A DNA stretch of 64,000 nt. It comes from Lactococcus hircilactis. Its GTDB lineage: Bacteria > Bacillota > Bacilli > Lactobacillales > Streptococcaceae. The stretch lies in assembly GCF_009601015.1 (NCBI RefSeq), contig NZ_WITJ01000007.1, positions 1-64,000 on the forward strand, in the 5' to 3' direction. Position numbers and translations under genes: made by a program. The notes under the pieces are model-generated. The model saw only the letters and a program-made list of their open reading frames with translations. It was not told the DNA's origin and did no database searches. Below, in pieces: positions 17,362 through 27,262 of this stretch (positions are counted from its first letter, which is position 1; every line of letters starts with the position of its first letter).

Positions 17362-17829
17362 TCACTTAGCGTTATTTTCGATGACGACTTTGATTTTTTG
17401 CGCATCAGCTTTTCGTAAAGAAAGTGCATAACCTCTCAGATGAAGTTCCATAGGATCTCCCAGTGGGGCTAATTTTTGGACATAAATGCTGGTACCGCGC
17501 GTGATCCCCATGTCCATAAGACGGCGTTTTATTTCGCCTGCTGCATCAATTAATCGCACAACACCTGTTTCTCCGATTTTTAATTGAGAAAGTCCAATAA
17601 TTTTTTCTTCGGAACGTTCTGTTTTTACAAAAATCTGTCGCAGATAATCCGCGCTGAGCGCAAGCCGCGCATTTTCGAGTTTGATGATTGCATTTTCGCC
17701 ATTAAATGAAACTAGACTGATGGATTTGTCTTTGATAAATCCGAGTTCTTTGAGCTTCATTTGATCTGCTCCAATGAGTCGGTCCAAATAATAAATTTGT
17801 CCGACATGTGTGGTATCAAGTGTCTGCAT
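17362..17829 (-). CDS. feoA: Tandem-domain FeoA
   Basis: 155 aa, about twice the usual 75 aa. Two SH3-like FeoA domains are visible: a divergent first (YYLDRLIGADQMKLKELGFI, about 10-75) and a more typical second (GETGVVRLIDAAGEIKRRLMDMGITRG, about 85-152). FeoA is a small cytoplasmic partner of FeoB. Double FeoA proteins occur in some Streptococcaceae. RBS GGAGA; the stop codon overlaps the possible GTG start of feoB. Confidence 0.88.
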   Translation of the reverse strand: MQTLDTTHVGQIYYLDRLIGADQMKLKELGFIKDKSISLVSFNGENAIIKLENARLALSADYLRQIFVKTERSEEKIIGLSQLKIGETGVVRLIDAAGEIKRRLMDMGITRGTSIYVQKLAPLGDPMELHLRGYALSLRKADAQKIKVVIENNAK

Positions 17830-17865
17830 ATTCTCTCCAATAAGCTGTCAAATACATTTTACATT

Positions 17866-17874
17866 ATTATAGCA
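17866..17874 (-). promoter_or_regulatory. Extended -10 promoter of the feo operon
   Basis: On the minus strand TGCTATAAT. An iron-dependent operator is not obvious by eye. Confidence 0.65.
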
Positions 17875-17990
17875 CAAAAATGGAGAGATGGTTAATATTT
17901 TCTGAAAATTTGTCTTAAAATGTAATATTTGATTTATAACTGTTTTAAAAAGTCTGCTTTTAAAAGGAAAGTCAAGAAATTTTGAGATAA

Positions 17991-18017
17991 AAAAAGCCAC
18001 TCGACGTTGACTTTTCA
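17991..18017 (-). terminator. Probable terminator after fakA
   Basis: On the minus strand AAAAGTCA and TGGCTTTTTTT pair with one mismatch, ending in a T run. The rest of 17875-18020 shows no gene. Confidence 0.5.
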
Positions 18018-18020
18018 TTT

Positions 18021-19688
18021 TTATTCGACTGAGAAAATGTAAGGATAAACGGGTTGCTTTCCATCGAAAATTTCGACTTCGAGATTGCCGTATTTTTTCT
18101 CAATGACCCGTCCTACTTTTTCAGCGAATGCTTTTTTTCCTTCGCTTCCGACATAAATCGTTACGATTTCACTTTCTTCATCAATCATTTTGTCAAAGAC
18201 AGCCATCATCGCATCTCCTTGACGTTTCATTGAGGCAACGATTTTATTGTCCAACATGCCAAGCGTATCTTTTTTATGGATCTCAATTCCATCCACATTG
18301 GTGTCACGAATGGCTGTTGTGACAGATCCTGATTTCACCTCAGAAAGTGCAGCAGTCATGCTTAATTTGTTTTCTTCGATGGAGCGTGTAGGGTCAAAAG
18401 AAAGTAAAGCAGTGAATCCTTGAGGGACAGTAGAGGATTCAATCACTTCAACAGGAATTTCTGCGACTTCAGCAGCAGATTTTGCAGCCATGAAAATATT
18501 TTTGTTATTTGGAAGAATAATGACTTTTTCAGCGTTGACGGCTTCGATGGCTTTCACAATATCTTCTGTTGAAGGATTCATGGTTTGCCCACCAGAAACG
18601 ACGTGATTTACGCCCATTTCTGTGAAGATTTCGGCTAAGCCATCCCCTGCAGCAATGGCAATCAAGCCCCAATCCTTTTTAGAAGCGGAAGTTGAAATGT
18701 TTGATTTAGATTCTTTTTCTTTGACACCTTCGTTTTGAAGGCGCATGTTATCGACTTTGACTTTCATCAAACTCCCGAATTTCAATCCTTCTTGAATAAT
18801 CAATCCTGGATCTTCGGTGTGGATGTGGAGTTTTACGATTTCATCATCATCGACTAAAACAGTGGAGTTACCAAGACTTTCAAGGAAAGTATTGAACTTG
18901 TCGTGATCATATTCAGTTTGAACAGAAGGTCCTTTACCGATTTCGACCATGATTTCAGTACAATAGCCAAACGTGATATCGGATGTAGAAGCATTTCCCA
19001 CACCGTGCGCCTCGTGCTCAACATTGACCATGCGATCCATTGCACCTAATTCTGCGACAGGTGTTTCAGGAACAAACTCACCATTGAGTGCCATCATGAA
19101 CCCTTCATAGATGTAAACGAGGCCTTGTCCGCCAGAGTCAACAACACCGACTTCTTTGAGTACAGGAAGCATTTCAGGAGTCATGGCTAAGGCTTTTTTT
19201 GCACCATCAAGGGCTGCAGCCATAATTTCGATGACATCATCTGTTTCGTCGGTTTTATGATTGGCCATCTCAGCAGCACCGCGAGCAACGGTCAAAATGG
19301 TTCCTTCAACAGGCTTCATAACGGCTTTATATGCGACTTCGACTCCAGATTGGAGCGCAGCAGCAAAGTGAATGCCGTCAAGTTCGTCATAATCTTTAGC
19401 ATAATTGCTAAAACCACGGAAAATTTGGGAAGTAATGACACCTGAATTTCCACGTGCGCCCATTAATAAGCCTTTTGAGAGAATTTGTGCGACTTCACCA
19501 ATCGTATCAGCAGGGCGTTCTGCTACTTCTTTAGCCCCGTTTGTAATGGTCATTCCCATATTTGTTCCAGTATCACCGTCTGGAACAGGAAACACATTGA
19601 GTGAATTCACGTATTCTGCTTGTTCATTTAACCGGCTGGCTGCCGCTTGAATCATTTCTTTAAATTTGCTTGCATCTAAATTTGCCAC
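18021..19688 (-). CDS. fakA: FakA-like fatty acid kinase catalytic subunit (DAK2 domain)
   Basis: 555 aa. An N-terminal DhaL/DAK2 ATP-binding domain has NVFPVPDGDTGTNMGMT, with the Asp residues that bind Mg-ATP, and GARGNSGV; the C-terminal DegV-like/DAK1_2 domain follows. FakA phosphorylates exogenous fatty acids held by a FakB (DegV) protein for entry into phospholipid synthesis. GTG start directly after the stop codon of the Asp23-family gene (TAAGTG), the standard yloU-yloV pair of Firmicutes. Confidence 0.92.
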   Translation of the reverse strand: MANLDASKFKEMIQAAASRLNEQAEYVNSLNVFPVPDGDTGTNMGMTITNGAKEVAERPADTIGEVAQILSKGLLMGARGNSGVITSQIFRGFSNYAKDYDELDGIHFAAALQSGVEVAYKAVMKPVEGTILTVARGAAEMANHKTDETDDVIEIMAAALDGAKKALAMTPEMLPVLKEVGVVDSGGQGLVYIYEGFMMALNGEFVPETPVAELGAMDRMVNVEHEAHGVGNASTSDITFGYCTEIMVEIGKGPSVQTEYDHDKFNTFLESLGNSTVLVDDDEIVKLHIHTEDPGLIIQEGLKFGSLMKVKVDNMRLQNEGVKEKESKSNISTSASKKDWGLIAIAAGDGLAEIFTEMGVNHVVSGGQTMNPSTEDIVKAIEAVNAEKVIILPNNKNIFMAAKSAAEVAEIPVEVIESSTVPQGFTALLSFDPTRSIEENKLSMTAALSEVKSGSVTTAIRDTNVDGIEIHKKDTLGMLDNKIVASMKRQGDAMMAVFDKMIDEESEIVTIYVGSEGKKAFAEKVGRVIEKKYGNLEVEIFDGKQPVYPYIFSVE

Positions 19689-20051
19689 TTAGTCTTCAAC
19701 CACCTTTACATTTTGTACGTAAACATTGATTTTTACAACTGAAATCCCAAGTTGGTTTTCCAAATTGAATCGGACACGTTCTTGAATATTTTTTGCGACT
19801 TCGCTGATTTTTACACCAAAAGAAATAACGACGTAAACATCAATTGAAATTTCATTGTCACTGTTTGTGACAACAACTCCTTTTGAGTAATTTTCTTGAC
19901 GTAAAATACTGCGGAAATTGTCTTTAACAGCAGATTTGCTTGTCATGCCTACGACACCAAAAATTTCAGTCGTGCTTGCACCAACAACAGTAGAGATGAC
20001 TTCTGTCGCAATTTCGACATTGCCATTTGAATTGTTAATAGTAACACTCAT
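19689..20051 (-). CDS. Asp23/YloU-family protein
   Basis: 120 aa from ATG 20051 (MSVTINNSNGNVEIATEV); an upstream ATG at 20099 adds 16 residues that do not match the family's usual start. Asp23 core: STVVGASTTEIFGVVGMTS, IDVYVVISFGVKISEVAKNIQERV. Small, acidic, membrane-associated in Staphylococcus and coupled with fakA in most Firmicutes; its role is envelope-related but unsettled. RBS at either start is weak. Confidence 0.88.
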   Translation of the reverse strand: MSVTINNSNGNVEIATEVISTVVGASTTEIFGVVGMTSKSAVKDNFRSILRQENYSKGVVVTNSDNEISIDVYVVISFGVKISEVAKNIQERVRFNLENQLGISVVKINVYVQNVKVVED

Positions 20052-20221
20052 TTTTATATCTGTGCCGCTTAATAAAGATAAAACGACACTTTCCTCCATA
20101 TTATTTATAATATCATTTTCTATTTTATCATATTTTTTTTAAATATAATAGCTGCTTTGTCTGTTGTGAGGGATTTTTTGAAAATTTGTTTCTTATAGAT
20201 GACTTCTTTTCGGTGGAATTT

Positions 20222-20237
20222 CTGTCAGTACTGACAG
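20222..20237. repeat. Palindrome CTGTCAGTACTGACAG after the ABC ATPase gene
   Basis: Exact 16-bp copy, extended to AATTTC…GAAATT, 3 bases past the stop codon of the minus-strand ABC gene. The whole of 20100-20240 has no other gene. Confidence 0.9.
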
Positions 20238-20240
20238 AAA

Positions 20241-21020
20241 TTACTGTTTGGGGATGACGAAATATTTTTCATTGATTTTTTCTACCTGAATCGGAAAATC
20301 GTAAAATTCAGTGAGTGTTTTTTCGGTCAATAAATCATTTTTGTCACCCGCTTGAAAAATTTTTCCCGCACGAAGTAAAAGTAACTTGTCAAAATCAGAA
20401 GTGATTTCATCTGGATGATGCGTGATATAAAGGAGCGCTGGCGCCTGTTTTAGCTTTGAAATCTGATGAAGATGCAAAAGAAGTTTTTCTTTAGCGAGAA
20501 GATCTAAGCCGTTTGTTGCTTCATCAAGAATTAATAATTCAGGCGTGAGCATTAAACTGCGCGCAATCAAAAGCAATTGTTTTTCACCCTGTGATAAGGT
20601 GCCATAGATACGCCCAATCAGCTCACCTGCTCCAACTTGAATCATGAACTGGCGCGCTTCGTATAATTGTGCATCACTAAAAGGTTGATAGAGCATGCTT
20701 GAATTGAACTTTCCAGTATAAACCAAGTTTTCAGCACGCATTTGTAATGAAAAGCGCTCTGCGATGAATGAACCGACGATGGCGATTTTTTTGCGGAGCG
20801 CAGGAATTTCATCCGTCCCAAATCGCGTGCCAAGGACTTCCAAATTTCCAGACGTTTTCCAGTTTTCGGCCATGATAAGCTTAATCAGGCTTGATTTTCC
20901 TGACCCGTTTAAGCCTAGAATCGCCCAATTTTCGCCTGTTTCAACCGTCCAATTGATCTGAGATAAAATCTTGTTTTTGCCGCGAGAAAAATTCACATTT
21001 TCAAAAGATAAAATTGTCAT
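20241..21020 (-). CDS. ABC transporter ATP-binding protein (YlmA-like)
   Basis: 259 aa from ATG 21020 (AGGTG 8 nt upstream); a GTG two codons earlier sits too near that RBS. Walker A GLNGSGKSS, signature LSQGEKQ, Walker B LLILDEATNGLD, H-loop THH. No permease lies beside it. The closest type is the stand-alone YlmA/PhnC-like ATPase of Firmicutes, whose partner and substrate are unknown. Confidence 0.85.
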   Translation of the reverse strand: MTILSFENVNFSRGKNKILSQINWTVETGENWAILGLNGSGKSSLIKLIMAENWKTSGNLEVLGTRFGTDEIPALRKKIAIVGSFIAERFSLQMRAENLVYTGKFNSSMLYQPFSDAQLYEARQFMIQVGAGELIGRIYGTLSQGEKQLLLIARSLMLTPELLILDEATNGLDLLAKEKLLLHLHQISKLKQAPALLYITHHPDEITSDFDKLLLLRAGKIFQAGDKNDLLTEKTLTEFYDFPIQVEKINEKYFVIPKQ

Positions 21021-21105
21021 TTGCACACCTGTTTTTAGAATATTTTATACTATTATAACTCATTTCAAGATAAAAAGGAGAGATAAACATTAAAAAGGGA
21101 CAAAA

Positions 21106-21131
21106 AACCTCTGTCAGTACTGACAGAGGTT
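21106..21131. terminator. Palindrome-based hairpin after rpmB
   Basis: Perfect 26-bp palindrome, AACCT + CTGTCAGTACTGACAG + AGGTT. It lies 32 bases beyond the rpmB stop codon on the minus strand, behind a second palindrome. Confidence 0.7.
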
Positions 21132-21134
21132 CAT

Positions 21135-21156
21135 TTTTTGCTTGCGCAAGCAAAAA
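21135..21156. terminator. Second perfect palindrome after rpmB
   Basis: TTTTTGCTTGC / GCAAGCAAAAA, 22 bp without a loop, six bases from the rpmB stop. With its T tract on the minus strand it is probably the true rpmB terminator. Confidence 0.75.
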
Positions 21157-21162
21157 TATCAA

Positions 21163-21357
21163 TTAGGCACGTTCAACGCCAGCTGGCAATTTTTTAAGTG
21201 CTTTAGCAGTAGCCCAAACTGTTTTAATTTTTCCGTTTTCGATGATTTTAACTTTTTGAAGGTTAGGTTTAACGACACGTTTTGTTTGGTTCATGGCGTG
21301 TGAACGGTTGTTAGAAGATTGAGTTCCAACACCTGTAAAGTAACATACTTTAGACAT
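21163..21357 (-). CDS. rpmB: Ribosomal protein L28
   Basis: 64 aa. Clear L28: [20 protein letters not shown], then [10 protein letters not shown] and [18 protein letters not shown]. The residues after the first GT are VGTQSS, where many homologues have RKTSSG. RBS AAAGGAG. Near fakA/asp23 on the same strand as in other Firmicutes. Two palindromic hairpins follow. Confidence 0.97.
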   Translation of the reverse strand: MSKVCYFTGVGTQSSNNRSHAMNQTKRVVKPNLQKVKIIENGKIKTVWATAKALKKLPAGVERA

Positions 21358-21477
21358 GATTTAGCTCCTTTATATAGATTTTATGCCCCTAGAGGATAAC
21401 ATACTTGTCGATTATAACATGTTCTCTACTAAAAAATCAAGTTTTTTCCATTTTTTAATGTTTTTTTTCTATATTTT

Positions 21478-21486
21478 TGATAAAAT
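21478..21486 (+). promoter_or_regulatory. Extended -10 promoter giving a probably leaderless mRNA
   Basis: TGATAAAAT; the ATG of the DUF1129 gene begins 6 nt later. Confidence 0.6.
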
Positions 21487-21492
21487 GAACGT

Positions 21493-22164
21493 ATGGAAAA
21501 TTTAATTGAAGCATTAACAGCGAAAAATAAAGAATATGTACACGCTGTGACAAAACAGCTCCTTTTAGTGGGTAAATCCGATGAAGAAGTCAAGACCATT
21601 TTAAATGACCTCTTGCCTCAAATCATTGAAGCTCAAAACACGAACATTTTGGCGCGCAAACTTTTAGGCTCCCCTACTGAATTTGTGGCACAATATCGTC
21701 CTAAAGGAACTACGAATCAAAAATCAACGGATAAAAATAGCAATGATAGCCCTGTTTTGATGTGGCTTGACAGCACATTATTGTTCTTTGGATTGATCTA
21801 TTTGATGACTGGAATTATGGGAATCGTCAATCCAAAAGGCACTCAAATTTATGGATTAATCACATCGCTGATTATGGCCGCATTAGCAGGGCTTGTCATG
21901 TATATGATTTATAAGTTTTATTATGCACAAACCGAAGGAAAACGCAAATGGAACTGGAAAAATTTGCTTTTGATTGTCGTTGTGATTATTATTTGGTCCG
22001 GCTTCTCTGTATTTTCAGCGATGATTCCACGTGCTTTTAATCCCACATTTAATCCTTATGTGACAATGGTCATTGCGGTGCTTGTTTTAGGGGCAAAATA
22101 CTTATTGAAAAGACAACTTCATATCCGCTCAACCTTGGCACCCATGTCAACGGTGAGAAAATAA
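21493..22164 (+). CDS. DUF1129-family membrane protein
   Basis: 223 aa. A cytoplasmic helical N-terminus of about 85 residues ([20 protein letters not shown]) resembles a DUF1048/DUF1129 head, then four membrane segments: about 92-112, 118-137, 156-176, 184-202. The family is common in lactic acid bacteria and of unknown function. No RBS before the ATG, and the -10 box ends 6 nt upstream, so it is a candidate leaderless gene. Terminator directly after the stop. Confidence 0.8.
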   Translation: MENLIEALTAKNKEYVHAVTKQLLLVGKSDEEVKTILNDLLPQIIEAQNTNILARKLLGSPTEFVAQYRPKGTTNQKSTDKNSNDSPVLMWLDSTLLFFGLIYLMTGIMGIVNPKGTQIYGLITSLIMAALAGLVMYMIYKFYYAQTEGKRKWNWKNLLLIVVVIIIWSGFSVFSAMIPRAFNPTFNPYVTMVIAVLVLGAKYLLKRQLHIRSTLAPMSTVRK

Positions 22165-22166
22165 TG

Positions 22167-22190
22167 AAAAAAGGACAATCGTCCTTTTTT
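22167..22190 (+). terminator. Terminator before the rml operon
   Basis: AAAAAAGGAC AATC GTCCTTTTTT, perfect 10-bp stem with T run. Confidence 0.9.
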
Positions 22191-22226
22191 TATGTGGAGA
22201 AATATTAGGATTTCACAAACAGACCA

Positions 22227-22255
22227 TGACAGCCCTTGCGATTTGTGCTATAATT
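22227..22255 (+). promoter_or_regulatory. Promoter of the rml / polysaccharide operon
   Basis: ATGACA, 17-bp spacer, TATAAT (22250-22255) preceded by TGC. Nearest strong promoter to the polysaccharide genes. Confidence 0.75.
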
Positions 22256-22285
22256 AGACTGATAAAATATACGATGGAGGTTCCC

Positions 22286-23155
22286 ATGAAAGGAATTATC
22301 TTAGCGGGCGGTTCAGGAACGCGCCTTTACCCACTGACTCGCGCAGCCAGCAAACAATTGATGCCAGTTTACGACAAACCTATGATTTACTATCCTTTAT
22401 CAACGTTGATGTTGGCTGGAATCAAAGATATTTTGATTATTTCAACACCGACAGATACACCTCGCTTTAAAGAGTTATTGCAAGATGGGTCTGAGTTTGG
22501 GATTAATTTGCAATACGCTGTCCAGCCGTCACCAGATGGCTTGGCGCAAGCCTTTATCATCGGTGAAGAATTCATCGGTGATGATTCAGTGGCTTTGATT
22601 TTGGGCGACAATATCTACCACGGTCCTGGAATGTCTAAAATGCTTCAAAATGCGGCCGCAAAAGAAAAAGGGGCGACTGTTTTTGGCTATCATGTCTCAG
22701 ATCCAGAGCGCTTTGGTGTGGTTGAATTTGATGAAAAAATGAATGCGATTTCTATCGAAGAAAAACCAGAACATCCGAAATCAAATTATGCAGTGACAGG
22801 ACTTTATTTCTACGATAATGATGTGGTTGAAATTGCGAAAAATATCAAACCTTCTCCTCGTGGAGAACTTGAAATCACGGATGTCAATAAGGTTTATTTG
22901 GAACGTGGCGATTTGTCAGTTGAATTAATGGGACGTGGTTTTGCATGGCTCGATACTGGTACACACGAATCTCTCCTTGAAGCAGCGCAATACATTGAAA
23001 CAGTTCAACGTATGCAAAATATGCAAGTGGCAAATTTAGAAGAAATTGCTTATCGGATGGGTTATATTACAGCAGATGATGTTTTTGAATTGGCACAACC
23101 ACTCAAAAAGAACGAATATGGACAATATTTATTACGTTTGATTGGGAAGGACTAA
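22286..23155 (+). CDS. rmlA: Glucose-1-phosphate thymidylyltransferase
   Basis: 289 aa from the ATG with GGAGG 5 nt upstream; an earlier in-frame start lies before the promoter. Signatures [36 protein letters not shown] and [10 protein letters not shown]. Makes dTDP-glucose, first step to dTDP-rhamnose. First gene of the rml operon; the second, rmlC, is not adjacent as usual but follows an accessory gene. Confidence 0.97.
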   Translation: MKGIILAGGSGTRLYPLTRAASKQLMPVYDKPMIYYPLSTLMLAGIKDILIISTPTDTPRFKELLQDGSEFGINLQYAVQPSPDGLAQAFIIGEEFIGDDSVALILGDNIYHGPGMSKMLQNAAAKEKGATVFGYHVSDPERFGVVEFDEKMNAISIEEKPEHPKSNYAVTGLYFYDNDVVEIAKNIKPSPRGELEITDVNKVYLERGDLSVELMGRGFAWLDTGTHESLLEAAQYIETVQRMQNMQVANLEEIAYRMGYITADDVFELAQPLKKNEYGQYLLRLIGKD

Positions 23156-23201
23156 CACGTCGTTATTAAAGTAAAGTTGTCAAAGTAAAGAAGGACAATC
23201 G

Positions 23202-23491
23202 ATGCTAAAAAATATTTGGGAATGGTTTTTATGGTTTACTGGTGTGACTGACGCAGGTTGGTCGGCGTGGTGGGGCGGTTTTTTAGCTGTCTGCCACTTT
23301 TTGGCGTTTTTGCTGTTGTTTGGCGACGACTAAAATGCCACGCACCCGGTTGTCATCGGATTGGGCTTCATCGCACGGCGGATGGACTTTATGTGCTTTG
23401 CCGAAAACATCATCCCGATGTACCAGATAACCTAACGCTCGAACACATTCAAAAATCACACGTCAATGCAAAAGCAAAAAAAGAGGTGTGA
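23202..23491 (+). CDS. Small membrane / zinc-ribbon protein needing a -1 frameshift
   Basis: Frame one starts at ATG 23202 (RBS AAGGAC) and encodes MLKNIWEWFLWFTGVTDAGW and a hydrophobic run, ending at TAA 23331-23333 (43 aa). In the -1 frame, open from 23258 to 23491, a membrane segment (LPLFGVFAVVW) leads into CHAPGCHRIGLHR and LCRKHHPD, a Cys/His zinc-ribbon. Neither half is complete alone. A -1 shift at the T TTT TTA heptamer (23279-23285) joins them into one product of about 96 aa: N-terminal WxWF helix, membrane helix, zinc motif. That layout resembles small phage-type proteins I recall. It may be a disrupted gene or a programmed frameshift. Confidence 0.55.
23279..23285 (+). promoter_or_regulatory. 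Candidate -1 ribosomal frameshift heptamer
   Basis: T TTT TTA in the correct phase (GGT TTT TTA in the zero frame). A weak hairpin GCCA…TGGC (23293-23305) starts 7 nt later. After slippage the next codon is AGC in the zinc-ribbon frame. Confidence 0.45.
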
Positions 23492-23551
23492 CTGAATGAA
23501 GTTAGCATTGTTCTTGAATAAACGTTGAAAATAGTGATTAGAAAGAAAAAT

Positions 23552-24148
23552 ATGACTGATAATTTTTTTGAAAAAACATTGGCTGCACGAGAAATCAGCC
23601 AAATTCCTGGAATGTTAGAATTTGATATTCCAGTTCATGGCGATAATCGTGGCTGGTTTAAAGAAAATTTCCAAAAAGAAAAAATGATGCCACTTGGTTT
23701 TCCAGAAAGCTTCTTTGCTGAAGGAAAGTTGCAAAATAATGTAAGTTTTTCTCGTAAAAATGTCTTGCGCGGGCTTCATGCTGAACCTTGGGATAAGTAT
23801 ATTTCTGTCGCTGATGGTGGAAGTGTTTTAGGCGCATGGGTAGATTTACGTGCTGGCGAAAGCTTTGGGCATGTTTATCAAACGGTCATTGATGCAAGTA
23901 AAGGAATTTTTGTGCCTCGTGGTGTTGCAAATGGCTTTCAAGTGTTGTCTGACACAGTTTCTTATAGTTATTTAGTGAATGATTACTGGGCACTTGAACT
24001 GAAACCTAAGTACGCTTTTGTGAACTATGCTGACCCTGCTTTGGGCGTAAAATGGGAAGACGTTGAAAATGCTGAAGTTTCTGAAGCGGATAAAAATCAT
24101 CCATTATTGAAAGATGTTGTACCATTGATAGCTGATCAGTTGAAATGA
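23552..24148 (+). CDS. rmlC: dTDP-4-dehydrorhamnose 3,5-epimerase
   Basis: 198 aa from ATG 23552; a TTG 27 bases earlier adds residues not typical of the family. RmlC cupin: DNRGWFKENF, RGLHAEPWDKYI with the catalytic His, GASK-like and YLVNDYW. The family start and length match lactococcal/streptococcal RmlC. The stop codon overlaps the ATG of the next gene (ATGA). A degenerate copy of its own 3' end lies 400 bp downstream. Confidence 0.95.
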   Translation: MTDNFFEKTLAAREISQIPGMLEFDIPVHGDNRGWFKENFQKEKMMPLGFPESFFAEGKLQNNVSFSRKNVLRGLHAEPWDKYISVADGGSVLGAWVDLRAGESFGHVYQTVIDASKGIFVPRGVANGFQVLSDTVSYSYLVNDYWALELKPKYAFVNYADPALGVKWEDVENAEVSEADKNHPLLKDVVPLIADQLK

Positions 24149-24501
24149 AAATTTTCTTTCAGCTGAATGTTGGCTTACGGTTCTTGTTTGAACTATTGAA
24201 TACATTGATTCTGGTAATTGTTGGATTGACGGGATTCTCGTCGCCTGAAAACTTGATTTGGGGAATTTTCGTGCCGGTTATTTTCGCACTTTACTGGAGT
24301 CTGCTTATTTCGCCCAAAGCGTACATTAAGATCAATGTTGTCAGAAAATTTTTCTGCGAATTTCTTATTTATGCTTTTGTATTGTTTTATTTGGTAAAAA
24401 TAGTGCCACTCAATTTATGGATTTTTGCAAATATCTATTTGATTGTTGTGATTGCCAATTCAATCATTGTAAAAGTTGGAGATGGACGTTATCAGCACTG
24501 A
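24145..24501 (+). CDS. YrdB/DUF2568-family small membrane protein
   Basis: 118 aa, four hydrophobic segments (about 8-28, 33-52, 68-86, 88-108), matching the DUF2568 (YrdB) layout with NVGLRFLFELL and WGIFVPVIFALYW near the start. Function unknown. Starts in ATGA overlap with rmlC, which is unexpected since rml genes are usually contiguous. The last ten or so bases overlap a remnant of an rmlC 3' end, so the original C-terminus may have been altered by insertion. Confidence 0.75.
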   Translation: MKIFFQLNVGLRFLFELLNTLILVIVGLTGFSSPENLIWGIFVPVIFALYWSLLISPKAYIKINVVRKFFCEFLIYAFVLFYLVKIVPLNLWIFANIYLIVVIANSIIVKVGDGRYQH

Positions 24502-24540
24502 TAAAAATTCCCCATTATTGAAAATGTTGTGGTGTTGACG
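24487..24540 (+). repeat. Degenerate copy of the rmlC 3' end
   Basis: GATAAAAAT..CCCATTATTGAAA-ATGTTGT aligns with rmlC 24089-24127 (GATAAAAATCATCCATTATTGAAAGATGTTGT) with a one-base deletion. Translated, the copy gives DVISTDKNSPLLK against rmlC AEVSEADKNHPLLK. With the missing G restored it continues DVVVLTQDKR, like the end of a divergent RmlC. Confidence 0.75.
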
Positions 24541-24579
24541 CAAGATAAACGGCGATGTCTTGAAAATTGGAGGATGGCC

Positions 24580-25065
24580 ATGAAAATTGTAAACATTAAC
24601 GGACCAATTAATTCTGGAAAATCAACGATTTCTAATCTTTTATCTAGGAAAATCGCTAATAGTCGATTTATTGAAGTGGATGATTTTGAGGCGCAAGGAT
24701 TATCCTTTCAAAAACGGATTGATGCACGCCTTCATCAGCTTTATGATGCGTTAGAGGACGCGATTTCTGAGCATCAAGATGAGGTTGTTTTCTTTGCTTA
24801 TCCAATGTATCCAAGCACATTTGACACACTCAAAGCAGTGATTGCTGATCGTGCGGAGTTTATCATTGTGACACTTACGCCGACGCTTGAAGCGTGTCTC
24901 ACAAATCGTGGAACACGAAATCTTGATGAATGGGAAATCAAAAGAATAAAAGAAATGTACAAAGAAGGCGTACCTACTTTTGAGCCGTCTGATTTATTTA
25001 TTGATAATACAGTGCGCTCTGCTTTTGAAACTTCAGAAATAATCAAGGACTTTTTGATGAAATAG
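24580..25065 (+). CDS. P-loop nucleoside/metabolite kinase-like protein
   Basis: 161 aa from ATG 24580 (GGAGG upstream). Walker A INGPINSGKSTIS at residues 6-18, Asp-rich VDDFEA at about 35, and an AAA/kinase-like fold with a lid-like NRGTRNLDEWE. It resembles shikimate/AAA-type small-molecule kinases of the cytidylate/chloramphenicol phosphotransferase group. The substrate cannot be inferred. It is an accessory gene between rmlC and rmlB, in the same direction as the operon. Confidence 0.7.
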   Translation: MKIVNINGPINSGKSTISNLLSRKIANSRFIEVDDFEAQGLSFQKRIDARLHQLYDALEDAISEHQDEVVFFAYPMYPSTFDTLKAVIADRAEFIIVTLTPTLEACLTNRGTRNLDEWEIKRIKEMYKEGVPTFEPSDLFIDNTVRSAFETSEIIKDFLMK

Positions 25066-25091
25066 AACCCTAAAACGTAGCTTTTGAGCGG

Positions 25092-25107
25092 CTGTCAGTA
25101 CTGACAG
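25092..25107. repeat. Palindrome CTGTCAGTACTGACAG between kinase gene and pseudogene
   Basis: Exact 16-bp copy in a gene-poor stretch (25066-25261). Confidence 0.9.
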
Positions 25108-25112
25108 AAATA

Positions 25113-25232
25113 ATGGGATTAAAAATTGATGAAATAAAAAAATATGGAGTCACTTTATAGGCCACTCGTTACGACGAGCGGGGTGAACTTCATTTTGATG
25201 GAGTGATTGTCATAGATGCGACGTTTTTTTGA
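25113..25232 (+). pseudogene. Remnant of a small gene with an in-frame TAG
   Basis: ATG 25113 reads MGLKIDEIKKYGVTL, then TAG at 25158, then continues in the same frame as ATRYDERGELHFDGVIVIDATFF to TGA. Both halves have protein-like composition, so this looks like one short gene broken by a nonsense mutation. No recognisable family. Confidence 0.4.
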
Positions 25233-25261
25233 TAGAAAGTAATTAAAAAAGGAGAGTTGAA

Positions 25262-25352
25262 ATGACAGGTACGAAATGGAGTGCAGGAACTAAAAAGTTT
25301 GGAGTTCTACATTTTACAGACTTTAAAGCGAGGATGCCAGAGGTCTTGATCA

Positions 25353-25360
<8 letters not shown>
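25262..25360 (+). CDS. Short ORF of 32 aa, possibly a gene fragment
   Basis: ATG preceded by a strong RBS (AAAAGGAGAG). Encodes MTGTKWSAGTKKFGVLHFTD and 12 more residues. Its stop codon overlaps the start of the next membrane protein (ATGAATAA). May be a real small gene coupled to its neighbour or the leftover start of a larger one. Confidence 0.4.
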
Positions 25361-27099
<1,739 letters not shown>

Positions 27100-27109
27100 T
27101 AAAGTAAAA

Positions 27110-27262
27110 GTGGAACATAAATCCACAAAATCGGAGCTCGTCAAAATTTTCGAGGATATTGTTGACATTATGCTGGGGAAAGCGGACAAAAATCAAGCTT
27201 TTGAGCGAACAAAAACCAATCCCAAAATTACAGGAATTGCTGGAGATGTTATAGATGGATAA
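27110..27262 (+). CDS. Short ORF of 50 aa before the HNH gene
   Basis: GTG start with only a weak RBS; reads VEHKSTKSELVKIFEDIVDI and ends NPKITGIAGDVIDG. Overlaps the HNH start (ATGGATAA), suggesting translational coupling. No family recognised; could be the truncated end of a larger gene or a small partner of the nuclease. Confidence 0.4.
   Translation: MEHKSTKSELVKIFEDIVDIMLGKADKNQAFERTKTNPKITGIAGDVIDG

Noticed and set aside
647-21131. The palindrome as a simple terminator
   Set aside because: It does serve as a terminator stem at some sites, but seven exact copies lie inside genes and several intergenic ones lack a T run, so termination cannot be its only explanation.
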